DNA of 64,000 bases, taken from positions 124,001 through 188,000 of the forward strand of contig NZ_FNHG01000001.1 of NCBI RefSeq assembly GCF_900103475.1, read 5' to 3'. This DNA is from Maricaulis salignorans (GTDB lineage: Bacteria; Pseudomonadota; Alphaproteobacteria; Caulobacterales; Maricaulaceae). Positions within the stretch are counted from its first letter, which is position 1. The number at the start of each line of letters is the position of its first letter. The notes beneath the pieces were generated by a model, which saw only the letters and a program-made list of their open reading frames with translations, had not been told where the DNA came from and searched no databases. This document shows, in pieces, positions 51,686-61,313 of this stretch. Position numbers and translations under genes: made by a program.

Positions 51686-53763
51686 CCAGCCTCGCGCCAG
51701 GTGGCGACTCCGTCCCGGACCATGGTTTCCAGGAGCGGGGTGGGGCGCCAGCGAGGGCCGTAGCGCTCGCCAAATTCGCGGGCGAGCTCGGCCACCTTGT
51801 CGAAGCCGACACTCTGTCCCCAGAACATCGGGCCGCCACGCCAGCGCGGGAAGCCATAGCCATTCACCCAGGCTACATCAATGTCACCGGCCCGGATCGC
51901 GATGCCGTCTTCCAACTCCTTCGCGCCCTCATTCACCAGCGGCATGAAGAGACGGTCGCGGATTTCCTCATCGCTGAACTCGCGGGCCGGAATTCCAAGA
52001 TCGCTGGCGACGCCGGCAATAATGGCTGCGGCCTGCGGGGCGGGGCTGCGCTCACCTCCCTCATAGCGATAGAAACCCTTGCCGTTCTTGCGGCCGAAGC
52101 GGCCGGCCTCAACCATCCGCTCCAGAATGGGCGACATGCGTTCGCCCTCGGGCAGTGTCTTCATTCGCTCCTTGCGGACCAGGACGCTGACATCGATTCC
52201 GGCCAGATCCCGAAGCGCAACGGGACCCATTGGCATGCCAAATCGTTCGGCCACGGCATCGATCCGCTCGGGGGCGATGCCGTGTTCCATCAGGAATTCA
52301 GACTGGCCCGTATAGTATTGCAGCATCCGATTGCCGATGAAGCCGTCACAATTGCCGGCCAGCACCGGCGTCTTTCCCAGACGTGCGGCGAGCGACATCA
52401 TGGCGGCGATGGCTTCCGGCCCGGTGGTGGTGCCGCGCACCAGTTCCAGCAGTTTCATGATATGAGCCGGCGAGAAGAAATGAGCGCCGATTACGCGTTC
52501 CGGCCGAGCGGTTGCGGCCGCGATGCTGTCGATATCCAGCGAACTCGTATTGGTCGCCAGAATCGCCCGGGGCGGCGTGGACGCATCCAGCCGGGCGAAA
52601 ATTGTTCGTTTCAGCTCCATGATTTCCGGGGCCGCCTCGACCACGAGATCAACTTCGCCGAGGTCCTCATAGCCGCCCAGCTTGATCCGCTTCAGAGCCG
52701 CATCGGCCGCGTCCCGGGTCTGGATGCCGCGCGCGGCTGATCCGTCATAAATGCCCTTGATGGCCTCCATTCCCAGCTTGGCGGCGTCTGAATTCGTGTC
52801 GACCAGCCGCACTTCGATCCCGGCATTGGCCAGCACGACCGCGATACCGCGGCCCATTGTGCCCGTCCCGATCACGCCGGCCCGTTCAATGCGGACGGCT
52901 GCAAGTTCGCCGGGCAGGCCGGGGATCTTCCGGGCCTCGCGCTCGGCGAAGAAATAGTGTGTCAGCGCCTTGTGCTGGTCGCTGCCAAACAGGCCATCAA
53001 ACTCGGCGCGTTCGAAGCGGAGGCCTTCAGCGGGCGTGAGTTCGCAGGCCTGCTCAATGCAGGCGATGATCGCCAATGGCGCCTCGGCACCGCGCGACTT
53101 GCGCGCGGCCTGCTTGCGGGCGGCGGCAAAAATGTCCGGATCGATTCCAGCGATGGCCTCATTGCGGGCGATCACCGGGGCGGGCGCCGGGCGCGCGGCG
53201 AAATCCCTGGCGAATGTCAGGGCCGCCTCGTCGAGGTCTGTGACAATCGCATCAATGGCCCCAAGCTGCAGCGCCTCGCTGGCGGGTACCTGACGGCCAC
53301 TGACGATGATGTCGAGCGCAGCGGCAGGACCGCAAAGCCGGGTCAGGCGCTGGGTGCCGCCCGCGCCGGGCAGGAGGCCAAGCTTGACCTCGGGCAGGCC
53401 GATCGCTGCATCATTCAGAGCGATCCGGGCATGGCAGGTCAGCGCCAGCTCATACCCGCCGCCGAGTGCTGTGCCGTGAATGGCGGCAATGCTCGGCTTG
53501 CCGGTCTCCAGCATCGCCTGGATCTCGCCGAGGGTCGGGTTTTTGAGGTGCCAGCCCTTCTGCAATTCCTTGATGTCGGCCCCGGCAATAAAGGTCTTGC
53601 CGTCGCAGCGGATCAGGATGGCCTTGATATCCGGGTCGGCATTGGCGCGGGCCAGGCTTTCGCCCAGCCCGGTTCGAACCGCGAGGCTCAGCGCATTGAC
53701 CGGCGGGTAGTGGACGGTAATGACGCCGATTTCGCCGACGGCTTGATAGGATACAGAGTTCAA
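51679..53763 (-). CDS. Enoyl-CoA hydratase/3-hydroxyacyl-CoA dehydrogenase (second FadJ-like enzyme)
   Basis: Bifunctional beta-oxidation enzyme of 694 aa, paralogous to the protein at 21395-23452. The crotonase domain keeps [12 protein letters not shown] and [14 protein letters not shown]; the NAD fold is [21 protein letters not shown], with [14 protein letters not shown] and [11 protein letters not shown]. The start is TTG 53763, supported by GAGGGG 8 bp upstream; no ATG is available. Last gene of the leftward racemase-ligase-SDR-FadJ operon. Confidence 0.92.
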   Translation of the reverse strand: MNSVSYQAVGEIGVITVHYPPVNALSLAVRTGLGESLARANADPDIKAILIRCDGKTFIAGADIKELQKGWHLKNPTLGEIQAMLETGKPSIAAIHGTALGGGYELALTCHARIALNDAAIGLPEVKLGLLPGAGGTQRLTRLCGPAAALDIIVSGRQVPASEALQLGAIDAIVTDLDEAALTFARDFAARPAPAPVIARNEAIAGIDPDIFAAARKQAARKSRGAEAPLAIIACIEQACELTPAEGLRFERAEFDGLFGSDQHKALTHYFFAEREARKIPGLPGELAAVRIERAGVIGTGTMGRGIAVVLANAGIEVRLVDTNSDAAKLGMEAIKGIYDGSAARGIQTRDAADAALKRIKLGGYEDLGEVDLVVEAAPEIMELKRTIFARLDASTPPRAILATNTSSLDIDSIAAATARPERVIGAHFFSPAHIMKLLELVRGTTTGPEAIAAMMSLAARLGKTPVLAGNCDGFIGNRMLQYYTGQSEFLMEHGIAPERIDAVAERFGMPMGPVALRDLAGIDVSVLVRKERMKTLPEGERMSPILERMVEAGRFGRKNGKGFYRYEGGERSPAPQAAAIIAGVASDLGIPAREFSDEEIRDRLFMPLVNEGAKELEDGIAIRAGDIDVAWVNGYGFPRWRGGPMFWGQSVGFDKVAELAREFGERYGPRWRPTPLLETMVRDGVATWREAGY

Positions 53764-53776
53764 GGCCTTGCCCCTC

Positions 53777-54607
53777 TTATTTGATCAAAAAGCCGGCGTC
53801 GACGGGCAGGGCGACGCCGGTGATATAGCGCGCCTCGTCCGAGCACAGCCAGAGAATGGCATTGCGGACGTCGTCGACCTCAACCCAGGGAACCGGCAGG
53901 ACATTCATCCGCCGCGCGGACTTCGCGGCGTCGTCCAGGGTCGGGTTTTCAAGGTCAGGCCGGAATTTGCGGAGGTGGGACGGATTCTGAATCAACGGCG
54001 TGTTGACGGTCGTCGTGCAGACCGCATTAACCCGGATCGAATGATGTCCAAGTTCCAGCGCCAATGCCCGCATCAGCCCGACCACGCCATGTTTGGCTGC
54101 AACATAGTGAGAGACATCCGGCAAGGCCTTCAGGCCCATCGCTGAACTCGTCAGGATAATCGAACCACCGGATTCTCCGGCGACCAGATGTGGGATGGCC
54201 GCGCGGCATGTGCGCCAGACCCCGGACAAATTGATATCGATCATGGTCGACCACTGGTCTTCGCTGAGCTCATGGCTCTTGCCGAAACCGGCGATCCCGG
54301 CCTGCGCCGAGACGATGTCCAGACCGCCGAACGCAGCGACGCCCTCATCCAGGACGGCCTCGATGGAGGCGAGATCGCGGACATCGCATTGCCGCGCGAG
54401 CACCCGGCCGCCCTGGCCCTCAATGGCGTCGACCATGGCGGTCATATCATCGGGGGCAGCGCCGGGAGAATCCGATGCGATCGGTCGGCAGATATCGGCG
54501 GCAATGATGCAGGCCCCTTCACGGGCGAAGGCCTCCGCCGTAGCGCGCCCCTGTCCACGCGCGGCGCCGGTGACGAACACGACTTTTCCGTCGAAACGTC
54601 GGGTCAT
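53777..54607 (-). CDS. SDR oxidoreductase of the mycofactocin-coupled (carveol dehydrogenase-like) subfamily
   Basis: Short-chain dehydrogenase of 276 aa. NAD motif TGAARGQGR, catalytic Ser in ILTSSAMG and YVAAKHG (YxxxK). After beta2 it carries the insertion ADICRPIASDSPGAAPDDM, the hallmark of the mycofactocin-coupled SDR subfamily, whose members bind NAD so tightly that an external acceptor is needed. It probably oxidises a secondary alcohol in the pathway. The ATG overlaps the ligase stop by 4 bp. No mycofactocin synthesis gene is in the window. Confidence 0.88.
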   Translation of the reverse strand: MTRRFDGKVVFVTGAARGQGRATAEAFAREGACIIAADICRPIASDSPGAAPDDMTAMVDAIEGQGGRVLARQCDVRDLASIEAVLDEGVAAFGGLDIVSAQAGIAGFGKSHELSEDQWSTMIDINLSGVWRTCRAAIPHLVAGESGGSIILTSSAMGLKALPDVSHYVAAKHGVVGLMRALALELGHHSIRVNAVCTTTVNTPLIQNPSHLRKFRPDLENPTLDDAAKSARRMNVLPVPWVEVDDVRNAILWLCSDEARYITGVALPVDAGFLIK

Positions 54608-56175
54608 CCGATGCGCCGGTCGTGGCCGGTCCAATAGGCGTCGCGGATCACGCGTTTCAGGATCTTGCCGGACGCGTTGCGCGGCAGGCTGTCGACGAAA
54701 TCGACGGAGGTCGGGCATTTATAGCTGGCCAGTTCGGCCCGGGTCAGCGCGATCAATTCCTGTTCGGTGACGTGCGCGCCCGGTTTCAGTGCGACGACGG
54801 CCTTGATGGTCTCGCCCCACTTCTTGTCGGGAACGCCGACAATAGCGACTTCCGAGACCGCCGGATGGGCGGCGATGAGGTGTTCGATCTCGATCGGATA
54901 GACATTCTCGCCGCCCGTAATGATCATGTCCTTCACCCGGTCGGTGAGGAACAGAAACCCCTCGGAATCGATGTAGCCGGCATCGCCGGTCCGCAGCCAT
55001 CCGTCCGGTGTCAACGCTTCGAGGGATTCTTCGGGCTTGTTCCAGTACCCGGTCATCATGCCGGGGCTTTTGCCCCAGATTTCCCCGACTTCCCCGCTGG
55101 GAAGCTCGGTGCCGGTTTCCGGATCGACGACCTTGAGCTCGCCCCAGGGCACAGCGACGCCGGCCGAGCGCAAATACTTGCGGCGTTCGCCGGTCAGTGT
55201 GTGCTCTTCCGATCGCAGGATTGAAATCGTGCCATTGACCTCCGTGAGGCCATATCCCTGGATGAGCTCGCAATCGAGCGCTTCAACGACGCGAGCCAGA
55301 ACAGGTTCGGTGATTGAAGAGGCACCATAGAGGATCGCCCGCAAGTCGGGAAGCGGTGGAAGTCCGCGACCCTCGAGCTCCGACACAATCTGTTCCAGCA
55401 TGATCGGCGCAAAAACCGAATTGGTGACCCGCAGGCGCATCATCAAGTCGACAAGCTCGGAGGGAATGAACTCGTCGACGATGACAATGCGCCCGCCGAA
55501 GGACAGGGTTATCAGGCCCCAGCCAACACCGGCGGTGTGAAATGTCGGCATACACACCAGACTCGTACTGTCCCTGCTGACCCGCCATTCCGCACCCGCA
55601 CCCGGGAAGATCGACCACAAGCTCTGATGCGTGAATGTGACGCCCTTCGCCCGGCCTGTTGTGCCGGAGGTGTACCAGATCATGCACAAATCCTCAGGCG
55701 AGGACCGGCTCGGGACGGATTCCGCATTGCCGTGCGCGACAAGGCCTTCATGACCCAGCGGCCCCGTTTCCCCGAATGTGATAATTTTCGCTTCAGCGGA
55801 TAGGCCGGTGCAGGCCGCATCAAGGGTCGGCCGCGCGGCAGTTGTGGTGAAAACGGCGAAGGGGCCACAATCGGCAAGTTGCTCCGCCAACTCTCTTTCG
55901 CTGAGGCGCCAGTTCAGCCCGACGGCAATCAGCCCGGCTTTCGATGCCGCGATGATCACTTCGAAATGTTCGGGGCGATTGCGACCGATGAACGCAATCA
56001 GATCGCCCTTGCGGGCGCCGAGTTGGGTCAGCGAGTCGGCCAGGGCGCTCGTGCGAGCGTCCAGTTCGCGATAACTCAGCGTCCGGTCTTCGAACGTAAT
56101 CGCTGGCGCATCCGGTGTTGTGGCGACGTTGTGCGCGACAATGTGGTCGATCGTGTGGTGGGAGTCAGCGGTCAT
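54604..56175 (-). CDS. Acyl-CoA ligase (AMP-forming)
   Basis: ATP-dependent CoA ligase of 523 aa. Motifs: YTSGTTGRAKGVTFTH (P-loop), GYGLTEVNG, WLRTGDAGY, DRVKDMIITGGENVYP and the catalytic Lys in PRNASGKILKR. It activates a free carboxylic acid for the beta-oxidation genes beside it; the acid is unknown. It overlaps the upstream racemase-like gene by 11 bp and the SDR gene by 4 bp, indicating a tightly coupled operon. Confidence 0.92.
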   Translation of the reverse strand: MTADSHHTIDHIVAHNVATTPDAPAITFEDRTLSYRELDARTSALADSLTQLGARKGDLIAFIGRNRPEHFEVIIAASKAGLIAVGLNWRLSERELAEQLADCGPFAVFTTTAARPTLDAACTGLSAEAKIITFGETGPLGHEGLVAHGNAESVPSRSSPEDLCMIWYTSGTTGRAKGVTFTHQSLWSIFPGAGAEWRVSRDSTSLVCMPTFHTAGVGWGLITLSFGGRIVIVDEFIPSELVDLMMRLRVTNSVFAPIMLEQIVSELEGRGLPPLPDLRAILYGASSITEPVLARVVEALDCELIQGYGLTEVNGTISILRSEEHTLTGERRKYLRSAGVAVPWGELKVVDPETGTELPSGEVGEIWGKSPGMMTGYWNKPEESLEALTPDGWLRTGDAGYIDSEGFLFLTDRVKDMIITGGENVYPIEIEHLIAAHPAVSEVAIVGVPDKKWGETIKAVVALKPGAHVTEQELIALTRAELASYKCPTSVDFVDSLPRNASGKILKRVIRDAYWTGHDRRIG

Positions 56176-57307
56176 CAGTCACCCATATATTTCCGGAACG
56201 GATCGAATCTCCGTCGGCGTTGAGATGCGGCGCTGCGCCGAGTGTTGGCAAGCCGGGTAGCGGTGGACGGATCCAGCCATCGGCGCTGATCATACCGCGT
56301 TCCGACGCTGATAGCTGGGCGAAGGCCTCCGCCGGCGTGTCGACGCGTTCAAGGGGGATGCCGGCCGTGGTGGCGGATGTGACCCAGTCATCGCTTGTGC
56401 GCGACAGGAAGGCATGACTGAGCGCCTCGCCGAGCGGGGCCGCCGCCGCGCGCCGGTCCTGCCATCCCCAGTCCGCAACGCCTGCATCGGCGAACCAGCC
56501 GGGCCTTGCCGCGTCGAGCAGGTCCACGAGCTTCTTCCAGAGATGCGCTTCAATGGCGCCGATGACGATGTGGCGCCCATCGGCGGTTTTATAGATGTCG
56601 TTGGCCGGCTCGAGGTAGCGCGTCCAGGCGTCCGGGTCAGCCCGGTCTTCTGCAGCAACCCGCCAGGCCATCCAGTGCATCATGACGTCAATCATCGGGA
56701 TTTCGATTCGGGCACCGCGACCTGTCCGCTCGCGCTGGAACAGCGCCGCGAGAATCGCCTGGGTGGCCATTGCGGCGCCGCCCATATCGGCCACGGGCAT
56801 GGCGGGACGTACGGGCGCGCGGCCCTGTCCGGACCAGGTTGTTGCGGCCCCCATGGCACCGGACCGGGCCAGGAAGTTCAGGTCATGCGCGGGCCGCGTA
56901 GCTTCCGCACCGCTGCCGTATCCGTTGATTGAACAATAGATGAGACGGGCGTTTTCGCGAGTGGCGGTGTCGGCATCTACGCCCAGCCGCGTGGCGACCC
57001 CTGGCCGGAAATTCTCGACCAGGACGTCCGCCTCGGCGATCAGCTTGCGCATGACCGCGCGACCGTCTTCTGACTTCAGGTCCAGAGCGATCGACCGTTT
57101 GCCGCGATTATAGGTATCGAAAAAGGCGCCATCATAAAGGTCGCGGCCCGGATCCCCGGTCGTGGGCTCCACCTTGATGACATCTGCGCCGAACCAGGCG
57201 AGGTGCAGGGCGCAAACCGGTCCAGGTAAAAGCATGCCCAGGTCGAGCACGCGGATGCCCCGCAAGGGTGCGGGGAAGCTGTCGGGGTTTTGTGGAACAG
57301 GGTTCAT
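56165..57307 (-). CDS. Alpha-methylacyl-CoA racemase-like CaiB/BaiF protein
   Basis: A 380-aa CaiB/BaiF-family protein. Unlike the transferase at 30545-31696 it has His141 in RPAHDLNFLARSG and Asp174 in PVADMGGAAM, positions corresponding to the His/Asp pair of alpha-methylacyl-CoA racemases, so epimerisation of a 2-methyl-branched acyl-CoA is more likely than CoA transfer. This points to a methyl-branched, isoprenoid or sterol-side-chain-like substrate. First gene of the leftward operon; an operator-like palindrome lies directly against its start codon. Confidence 0.82.
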   Translation of the reverse strand: MNPVPQNPDSFPAPLRGIRVLDLGMLLPGPVCALHLAWFGADVIKVEPTTGDPGRDLYDGAFFDTYNRGKRSIALDLKSEDGRAVMRKLIAEADVLVENFRPGVATRLGVDADTATRENARLIYCSINGYGSGAEATRPAHDLNFLARSGAMGAATTWSGQGRAPVRPAMPVADMGGAAMATQAILAALFQRERTGRGARIEIPMIDVMMHWMAWRVAAEDRADPDAWTRYLEPANDIYKTADGRHIVIGAIEAHLWKKLVDLLDAARPGWFADAGVADWGWQDRRAAAAPLGEALSHAFLSRTSDDWVTSATTAGIPLERVDTPAEAFAQLSASERGMISADGWIRPPLPGLPTLGAAPHLNADGDSIRSGNIWVTDDR

Positions 57308-57388
57308 AACCTACTAAGTAGTATGCCGCGCACCTCAACGTCAAGGGGCTTGACCGGCGCCGTTTTGCATACTACCCAGTAGGTTATA
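57306..57388. promoter_or_regulatory. Paired operators in the divergent racemase/TonB-receptor intergenic region
   Basis: A 21-bp inverted repeat with two mismatches: 57306-57326 and 57367-57387 (the latter reads GCATACTACCCAGTAGGTTAT). Each arm has its own short dyad, CTACTAAGTAG on the left. A -10-like TATAAA at 57385-57390 overlaps the right copy and faces the receptor gene; a TTGACG (complement of 57339-57344) may serve the leftward operon. Same motif as upstream of the thiolase gene. Confidence 0.75.
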
Positions 57389-57454
57389 AAAATCGACTAC
57401 TCTCCGCTATCAGGCGCGGGGTAAGGCGAGATCTTGTATAGGGGAGTTTCTACC

Positions 57455-59776
57455 ATGCGACTTTTGACATCAGTTTCCAGCCTTGCCCTTTTGGCCGCCG
57501 TTTCGGCGATTGCAGTCACGCCATCGGCCGTGGCACAGGAGGCGGGGGCCTCAAATCCGGACCAGGCGGGCCGCCTCGACGTGGTTGTCGTGACGGCGCA
57601 GCGCCGGGCCGCAAGCGTTCAGGACGCCTCGCTGGCGATCAGCGCCTTCGACGGTGAAACGCTCGCCGAAGACCGGATTATGAGCCTTGAAGATGTTGCC
57701 AACCGGGTCACTTCCTTGTCGTTTACGGCAATCTCGCCGCTCGACACCGAGTTCAATATTCGCGGTATCACGAATACGCGCCTCGACTCGCCGTCTGCCG
57801 ACCAATCCATCGGCATCTTTATCGATGACATCTATGCGGGGCGCTCCGGTCTCTTCAACTTCGACCTTTATGACATTGAGCGCGTCGAGGTCGTTCGCGG
57901 CCCTCAAGGTGTTCTCATGGGGCGGAATGTTGTTGGTGGTGCGATCAACGTTATCACCGCGGGCCCGGCGTTCGATCCGTCTTCCTCCCTCTCCATGTCC
58001 TTCGGCAATTACGATGAAACTGTGGCGCGCGGCCATGTGACCGGTCAGATAGCCGGCGACTTCGCCGGACGTCTCTCGGCCCAGTCGCGAAATCGTTCAG
58101 GGTATAATTATGACATCCTGCACAATCGCGATCTGGATGACCTGCGGTCCTTCCAGGCTCGCGCTCAGCTGCTGTGGGCTCCGGACGATTCACCATGGCA
58201 AGCCCGCCTGATTGCGGACTTCACCCAGGATGAAAGCAATGGCGGTCATCAGGTGGCAATCGATGGTCCTGACGCGGGGCAGGGTGCCTGGAGCTCGGCA
58301 CGCGAAGCGATCGGCGTCATTCTTGGCCGGCCATTGAGCGTGCGTGAAAGCCTGCCGCAGCATCCGCTTTTCTTTGGCGACGCGACCGAGACGCCCCAGG
58401 GACTCGACCGGGAGGCCTTTGGTATCACGCTCCAGGTCGACCGTGAGATTGGCGATTTTGCTACCCTTAGCGCTGTCGTCGGCTATCGCAATGGCGACGC
58501 CGACAGCCTGTATGACCAGACCAGCATCGGGCCTGACAACGGTTATGGCGTGCTCTCGCCACTCCTGTTCGCGACGCCTGTGAACGAGTTCGAAAGCGCG
58601 ACCCAGTTCTCGCAGGAAGTCCGCCTGGTCTCGACGCCTGGCGAGTCCAGTTTCGACTGGATCATCGGCGCCTACCATCAGCAGGATGATGTCCACAAGT
58701 ATGACCGCTTCTGGGGCATTGTGCCGCTCGCCGCGCTCGACCTGATCTCCGGCGAGTCCCACTGGGACAATAATTCGCGCAATATTTCCTACGGCATGTT
58801 CGGGCAGCTGGGCTATTCCTTCAGTGACCAGCTGCGGGCTGTCGCCGGGGTGCGCTACTCCTACGACGAAAAAAGCGGCGACGTGCTCGCGACTGCGGTG
58901 TCGACCGGTGACCGCTTCAACCCGGGCGGCACGGTTCCACTGACGCCGCTTGCCGGCGGATTGACCGAGGGTCAGTCATTCTCGGCAGCCTATTCCGATG
59001 ACTGGAATGAAATCACGCCACAGGTCACCGTTGAATACCGTCCCAATGACGACCTCATGTTCTACGCAACATGGTCGCGGGGCTATAAGGGCGGCGGCTT
59101 TGAAGACACGCCGTCAAACGCAATTGCGGCAACGATCAGCTATGATCCGGAAACCGTCACCAATATGGAATTCGGTGCGAAGATGGATCTCCTTGAAGGG
59201 CGCGCCCGGGTCAATCTCGCGGTGTTCTCGATGGATTATGCTGACCTTCAGGTCACCCAGACTGACACCAACTGTCTGTGCAATGTGACCGACAACGCAG
59301 CCGATGCAGAAATCCGGGGCATTGAAGTTGAATCCCAACTTCTGGTCACCGACGGGCTCCGGATCTTCGCAAACGCGACCTTCCTCGACACTGAATACAT
59401 CGACTTCTCCGACTCGCTCGGCAATGTGAACGACGGAAACTTCCTGCAAAGAACGCCGGACTATCAATACAATGTCGGTTTCGATTACACGACCGACCTC
59501 GCCGGGATGTCGGATGCGCTTTCTTTCCGGGTCAACTACAACCACCGCGGCGAGATGTTCTGGGGGCCGAACAATGCCCAGTTTGAAGACCCCTATGGTC
59601 TTCTCGATGCCCGGGTGGCCTTCACGCCGAACGATGGTGACTGGCAGATTGCCTTGTGGGGGAGAAATCTGGCTGACACGGTGTATCGGACGACGGTCAA
59701 TTACGCGATCAATGACGAAGTCTCCCGGCTTGGTGCTCCGCAGACCTTCGGCATCGAGTTCTCGATCCAACGCTAG
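57455..59776 (+). CDS. TonB-dependent outer-membrane receptor
   Basis: A 773-aa receptor with signal peptide (cleavage near SAVAQ), a TonB-box-like VVVTAQRR, plug domain (NIRGITNTRLDSP, VEVVRGPQGVLMGRNVVGG) and a 22-strand type barrel with C-terminal TFGIEFSIQR. It would import a large or hydrophobic substrate across the outer membrane using TonB energy. AGGGGAG lies 8 bp before ATG 57455. Its control by the same operator as the CoA operon suggests it takes up the catabolic substrate rather than iron. Confidence 0.92.
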   Translation: MRLLTSVSSLALLAAVSAIAVTPSAVAQEAGASNPDQAGRLDVVVVTAQRRAASVQDASLAISAFDGETLAEDRIMSLEDVANRVTSLSFTAISPLDTEFNIRGITNTRLDSPSADQSIGIFIDDIYAGRSGLFNFDLYDIERVEVVRGPQGVLMGRNVVGGAINVITAGPAFDPSSSLSMSFGNYDETVARGHVTGQIAGDFAGRLSAQSRNRSGYNYDILHNRDLDDLRSFQARAQLLWAPDDSPWQARLIADFTQDESNGGHQVAIDGPDAGQGAWSSAREAIGVILGRPLSVRESLPQHPLFFGDATETPQGLDREAFGITLQVDREIGDFATLSAVVGYRNGDADSLYDQTSIGPDNGYGVLSPLLFATPVNEFESATQFSQEVRLVSTPGESSFDWIIGAYHQQDDVHKYDRFWGIVPLAALDLISGESHWDNNSRNISYGMFGQLGYSFSDQLRAVAGVRYSYDEKSGDVLATAVSTGDRFNPGGTVPLTPLAGGLTEGQSFSAAYSDDWNEITPQVTVEYRPNDDLMFYATWSRGYKGGGFEDTPSNAIAATISYDPETVTNMEFGAKMDLLEGRARVNLAVFSMDYADLQVTQTDTNCLCNVTDNAADAEIRGIEVESQLLVTDGLRIFANATFLDTEYIDFSDSLGNVNDGNFLQRTPDYQYNVGFDYTTDLAGMSDALSFRVNYNHRGEMFWGPNNAQFEDPYGLLDARVAFTPNDGDWQIALWGRNLADTVYRTTVNYAINDEVSRLGAPQTFGIEFSIQR

Positions 59777-59841
59777 CAGGCAGTATGTCTGACAGGTGGC
59801 GCCGGCTTGCACAGCCGGCGTCATCCATTCGGAGGGATGCT

Positions 59842-60612
59842 GTGCCCAACTTGCTTCAAATCCAGGCCTTGTCGCTTAGCTTCGGCGGTTTGCACGCTGT
59901 ACGTGACGTCACCCTGGATGTCCGGTCAGATGAAATTCTCGGACTGATCGGGCCGAACGGGGCGGGCAAGACTTCGCTCATCAATTGTCTGAGTGGCCTG
60001 TACCGGCCAACCTCGGGCCAAATCCAGTTCGCCGGCCATGACCTGGCCCGGCAGGACGCCTGGCGAATCCGGCGTCTGGGTGTCTCGCGGACCTTCCAGA
60101 ATATCTCCCTGATCTCCGAGCTTTCCGTGCTCGACAATGTCTTGGTGGGCGGCCACAGCGCTGGCGCTGCAGGATACTGGGCTTCCGTCATTACCTGGAG
60201 TAACCGGAAAGAACGCGCGCTCCGTGCCGATGCTATTGCCCTGTGCGAGCGCCTGGGGCTGGCTGACTGCCTCAACGAATTGCCATCCGAATTGCCCTAC
60301 GGAACCCAGAAGCGAATTGAGCTGGCCCGCGCGCTGGTGCACCGGCCGGACCTGCTTCTTGCAGATGAACCGGCGGCGGGCCTCAGCCATGGCGAAGTCA
60401 ACGAGTTTGGTGAATTGCTCCGCGATTTGCGCCAGGAAATGGGCCTGACCCTGATCCTCGTCGAACATCACATGGGGCTGATTAATGCGATCTGCGATCG
60501 GGTGGCAGTGATGGTCTCCGGCCGGCTTGTCGCACTGGGAACACCTGAAACTATCCGCAATGACGAGGCCGTGCGGGCCGCCTATCTTGGCGGCGCGGGA
60601 GAGGCGGCATGA
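59842..60612 (+). CDS. Branched-chain amino acid-type ABC transporter ATPase LivG
   Basis: ABC ATPase of 256 aa with Walker A GPNGAGKTS, signature in LPYGTQKRIELARAL and Walker B LLLADEPAAGLS. The trailing part (GLTLILVEHHMGLINAICDRV) is LivG-like. GTG 59842 is supported by GGAGGG 5 bp upstream; the ATG at 59785 lacks a site. First of four overlapping transporter genes. Because the cluster lacks a binding protein and sits with CoA catabolic genes, the substrate is more likely an organic acid than an amino acid. Confidence 0.88.
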   Translation: MPNLLQIQALSLSFGGLHAVRDVTLDVRSDEILGLIGPNGAGKTSLINCLSGLYRPTSGQIQFAGHDLARQDAWRIRRLGVSRTFQNISLISELSVLDNVLVGGHSAGAAGYWASVITWSNRKERALRADAIALCERLGLADCLNELPSELPYGTQKRIELARALVHRPDLLLADEPAAGLSHGEVNEFGELLRDLRQEMGLTLILVEHHMGLINAICDRVAVMVSGRLVALGTPETIRNDEAVRAAYLGGAGEAA

Positions 60613-61313
60613 AGCTGGTCGTTTCCGCTCTCAGCGCAGGCTACGGCAATAGCCGGGTTGTGCATGATATCACCCTGATGGTCGGGCCGGGCGAAATCGT
60701 CGCCCTGCTCGGGGCTAATGGTGCCGGCAAGACAACCATTCTCCGGGCGCTTTCGGGCATTATTCCACGGGCCGGCAGCATCCGACTCGACGACCGCGAG
60801 ATGATCGACGTCTCGGCCCGCGATATCGTTCGCGCCGGTGTCGTTCATGTCCCTCAGGGGCGGGGCACATTCGGCGGACTGACGGTCGGGGAAAATCTCT
60901 CCGCCACGCAGACCGGTTCCGTGGTCCGAGAAGCCGAATTGCGTGACAAGGTCTGCAGGCTTTTCCCGATACTTCGCGAGCGCTGGACGCAGCCGGCCGG
61001 TGAGCTGAGCGGGGGCGAACAACAGATGCTCGCGGTTGCCCGGGCCCTGATGCTCGAGCCGCGGATATTGATGCTGGACGAGCCCTCGCTCGGCCTGGCC
61101 CCGCTCATCCGCATCGAGCTGTTCGAGACAATCCGCGCGATTGCAGCAGACGGCATTGGAGTGTTGCTGATCGAGCAGAATGCGGACCTCAGCCTCAAAA
61201 TCGCCAGTCAGGCGCTGCTCCTGTCCCACGGCCGCGTCGTCGCTTCCGGGCGCCCGGACGAGATCGCAGGGTCAGGCATTATCGAGGAGGCCTATCTGAA
61301 CCATGCCGGCTGA
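60609..61313 (+). CDS. Branched-chain amino acid-type ABC transporter ATPase LivF
   Basis: Second ATPase, 234 aa: Walker A GANGAGKTT, signature LSGGEQQMLAVARAL, Walker B ILMLDEPSLGLAP, then VLLIEQNADLSLKIA, as in LivF. ATGA overlap with livG and an 11-bp overlap with the permease gene that follows. Confidence 0.88.
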   Translation: MKLVVSALSAGYGNSRVVHDITLMVGPGEIVALLGANGAGKTTILRALSGIIPRAGSIRLDDREMIDVSARDIVRAGVVHVPQGRGTFGGLTVGENLSATQTGSVVREAELRDKVCRLFPILRERWTQPAGELSGGEQQMLAVARALMLEPRILMLDEPSLGLAPLIRIELFETIRAIAADGIGVLLIEQNADLSLKIASQALLLSHGRVVASGRPDEIAGSGIIEEAYLNHAG

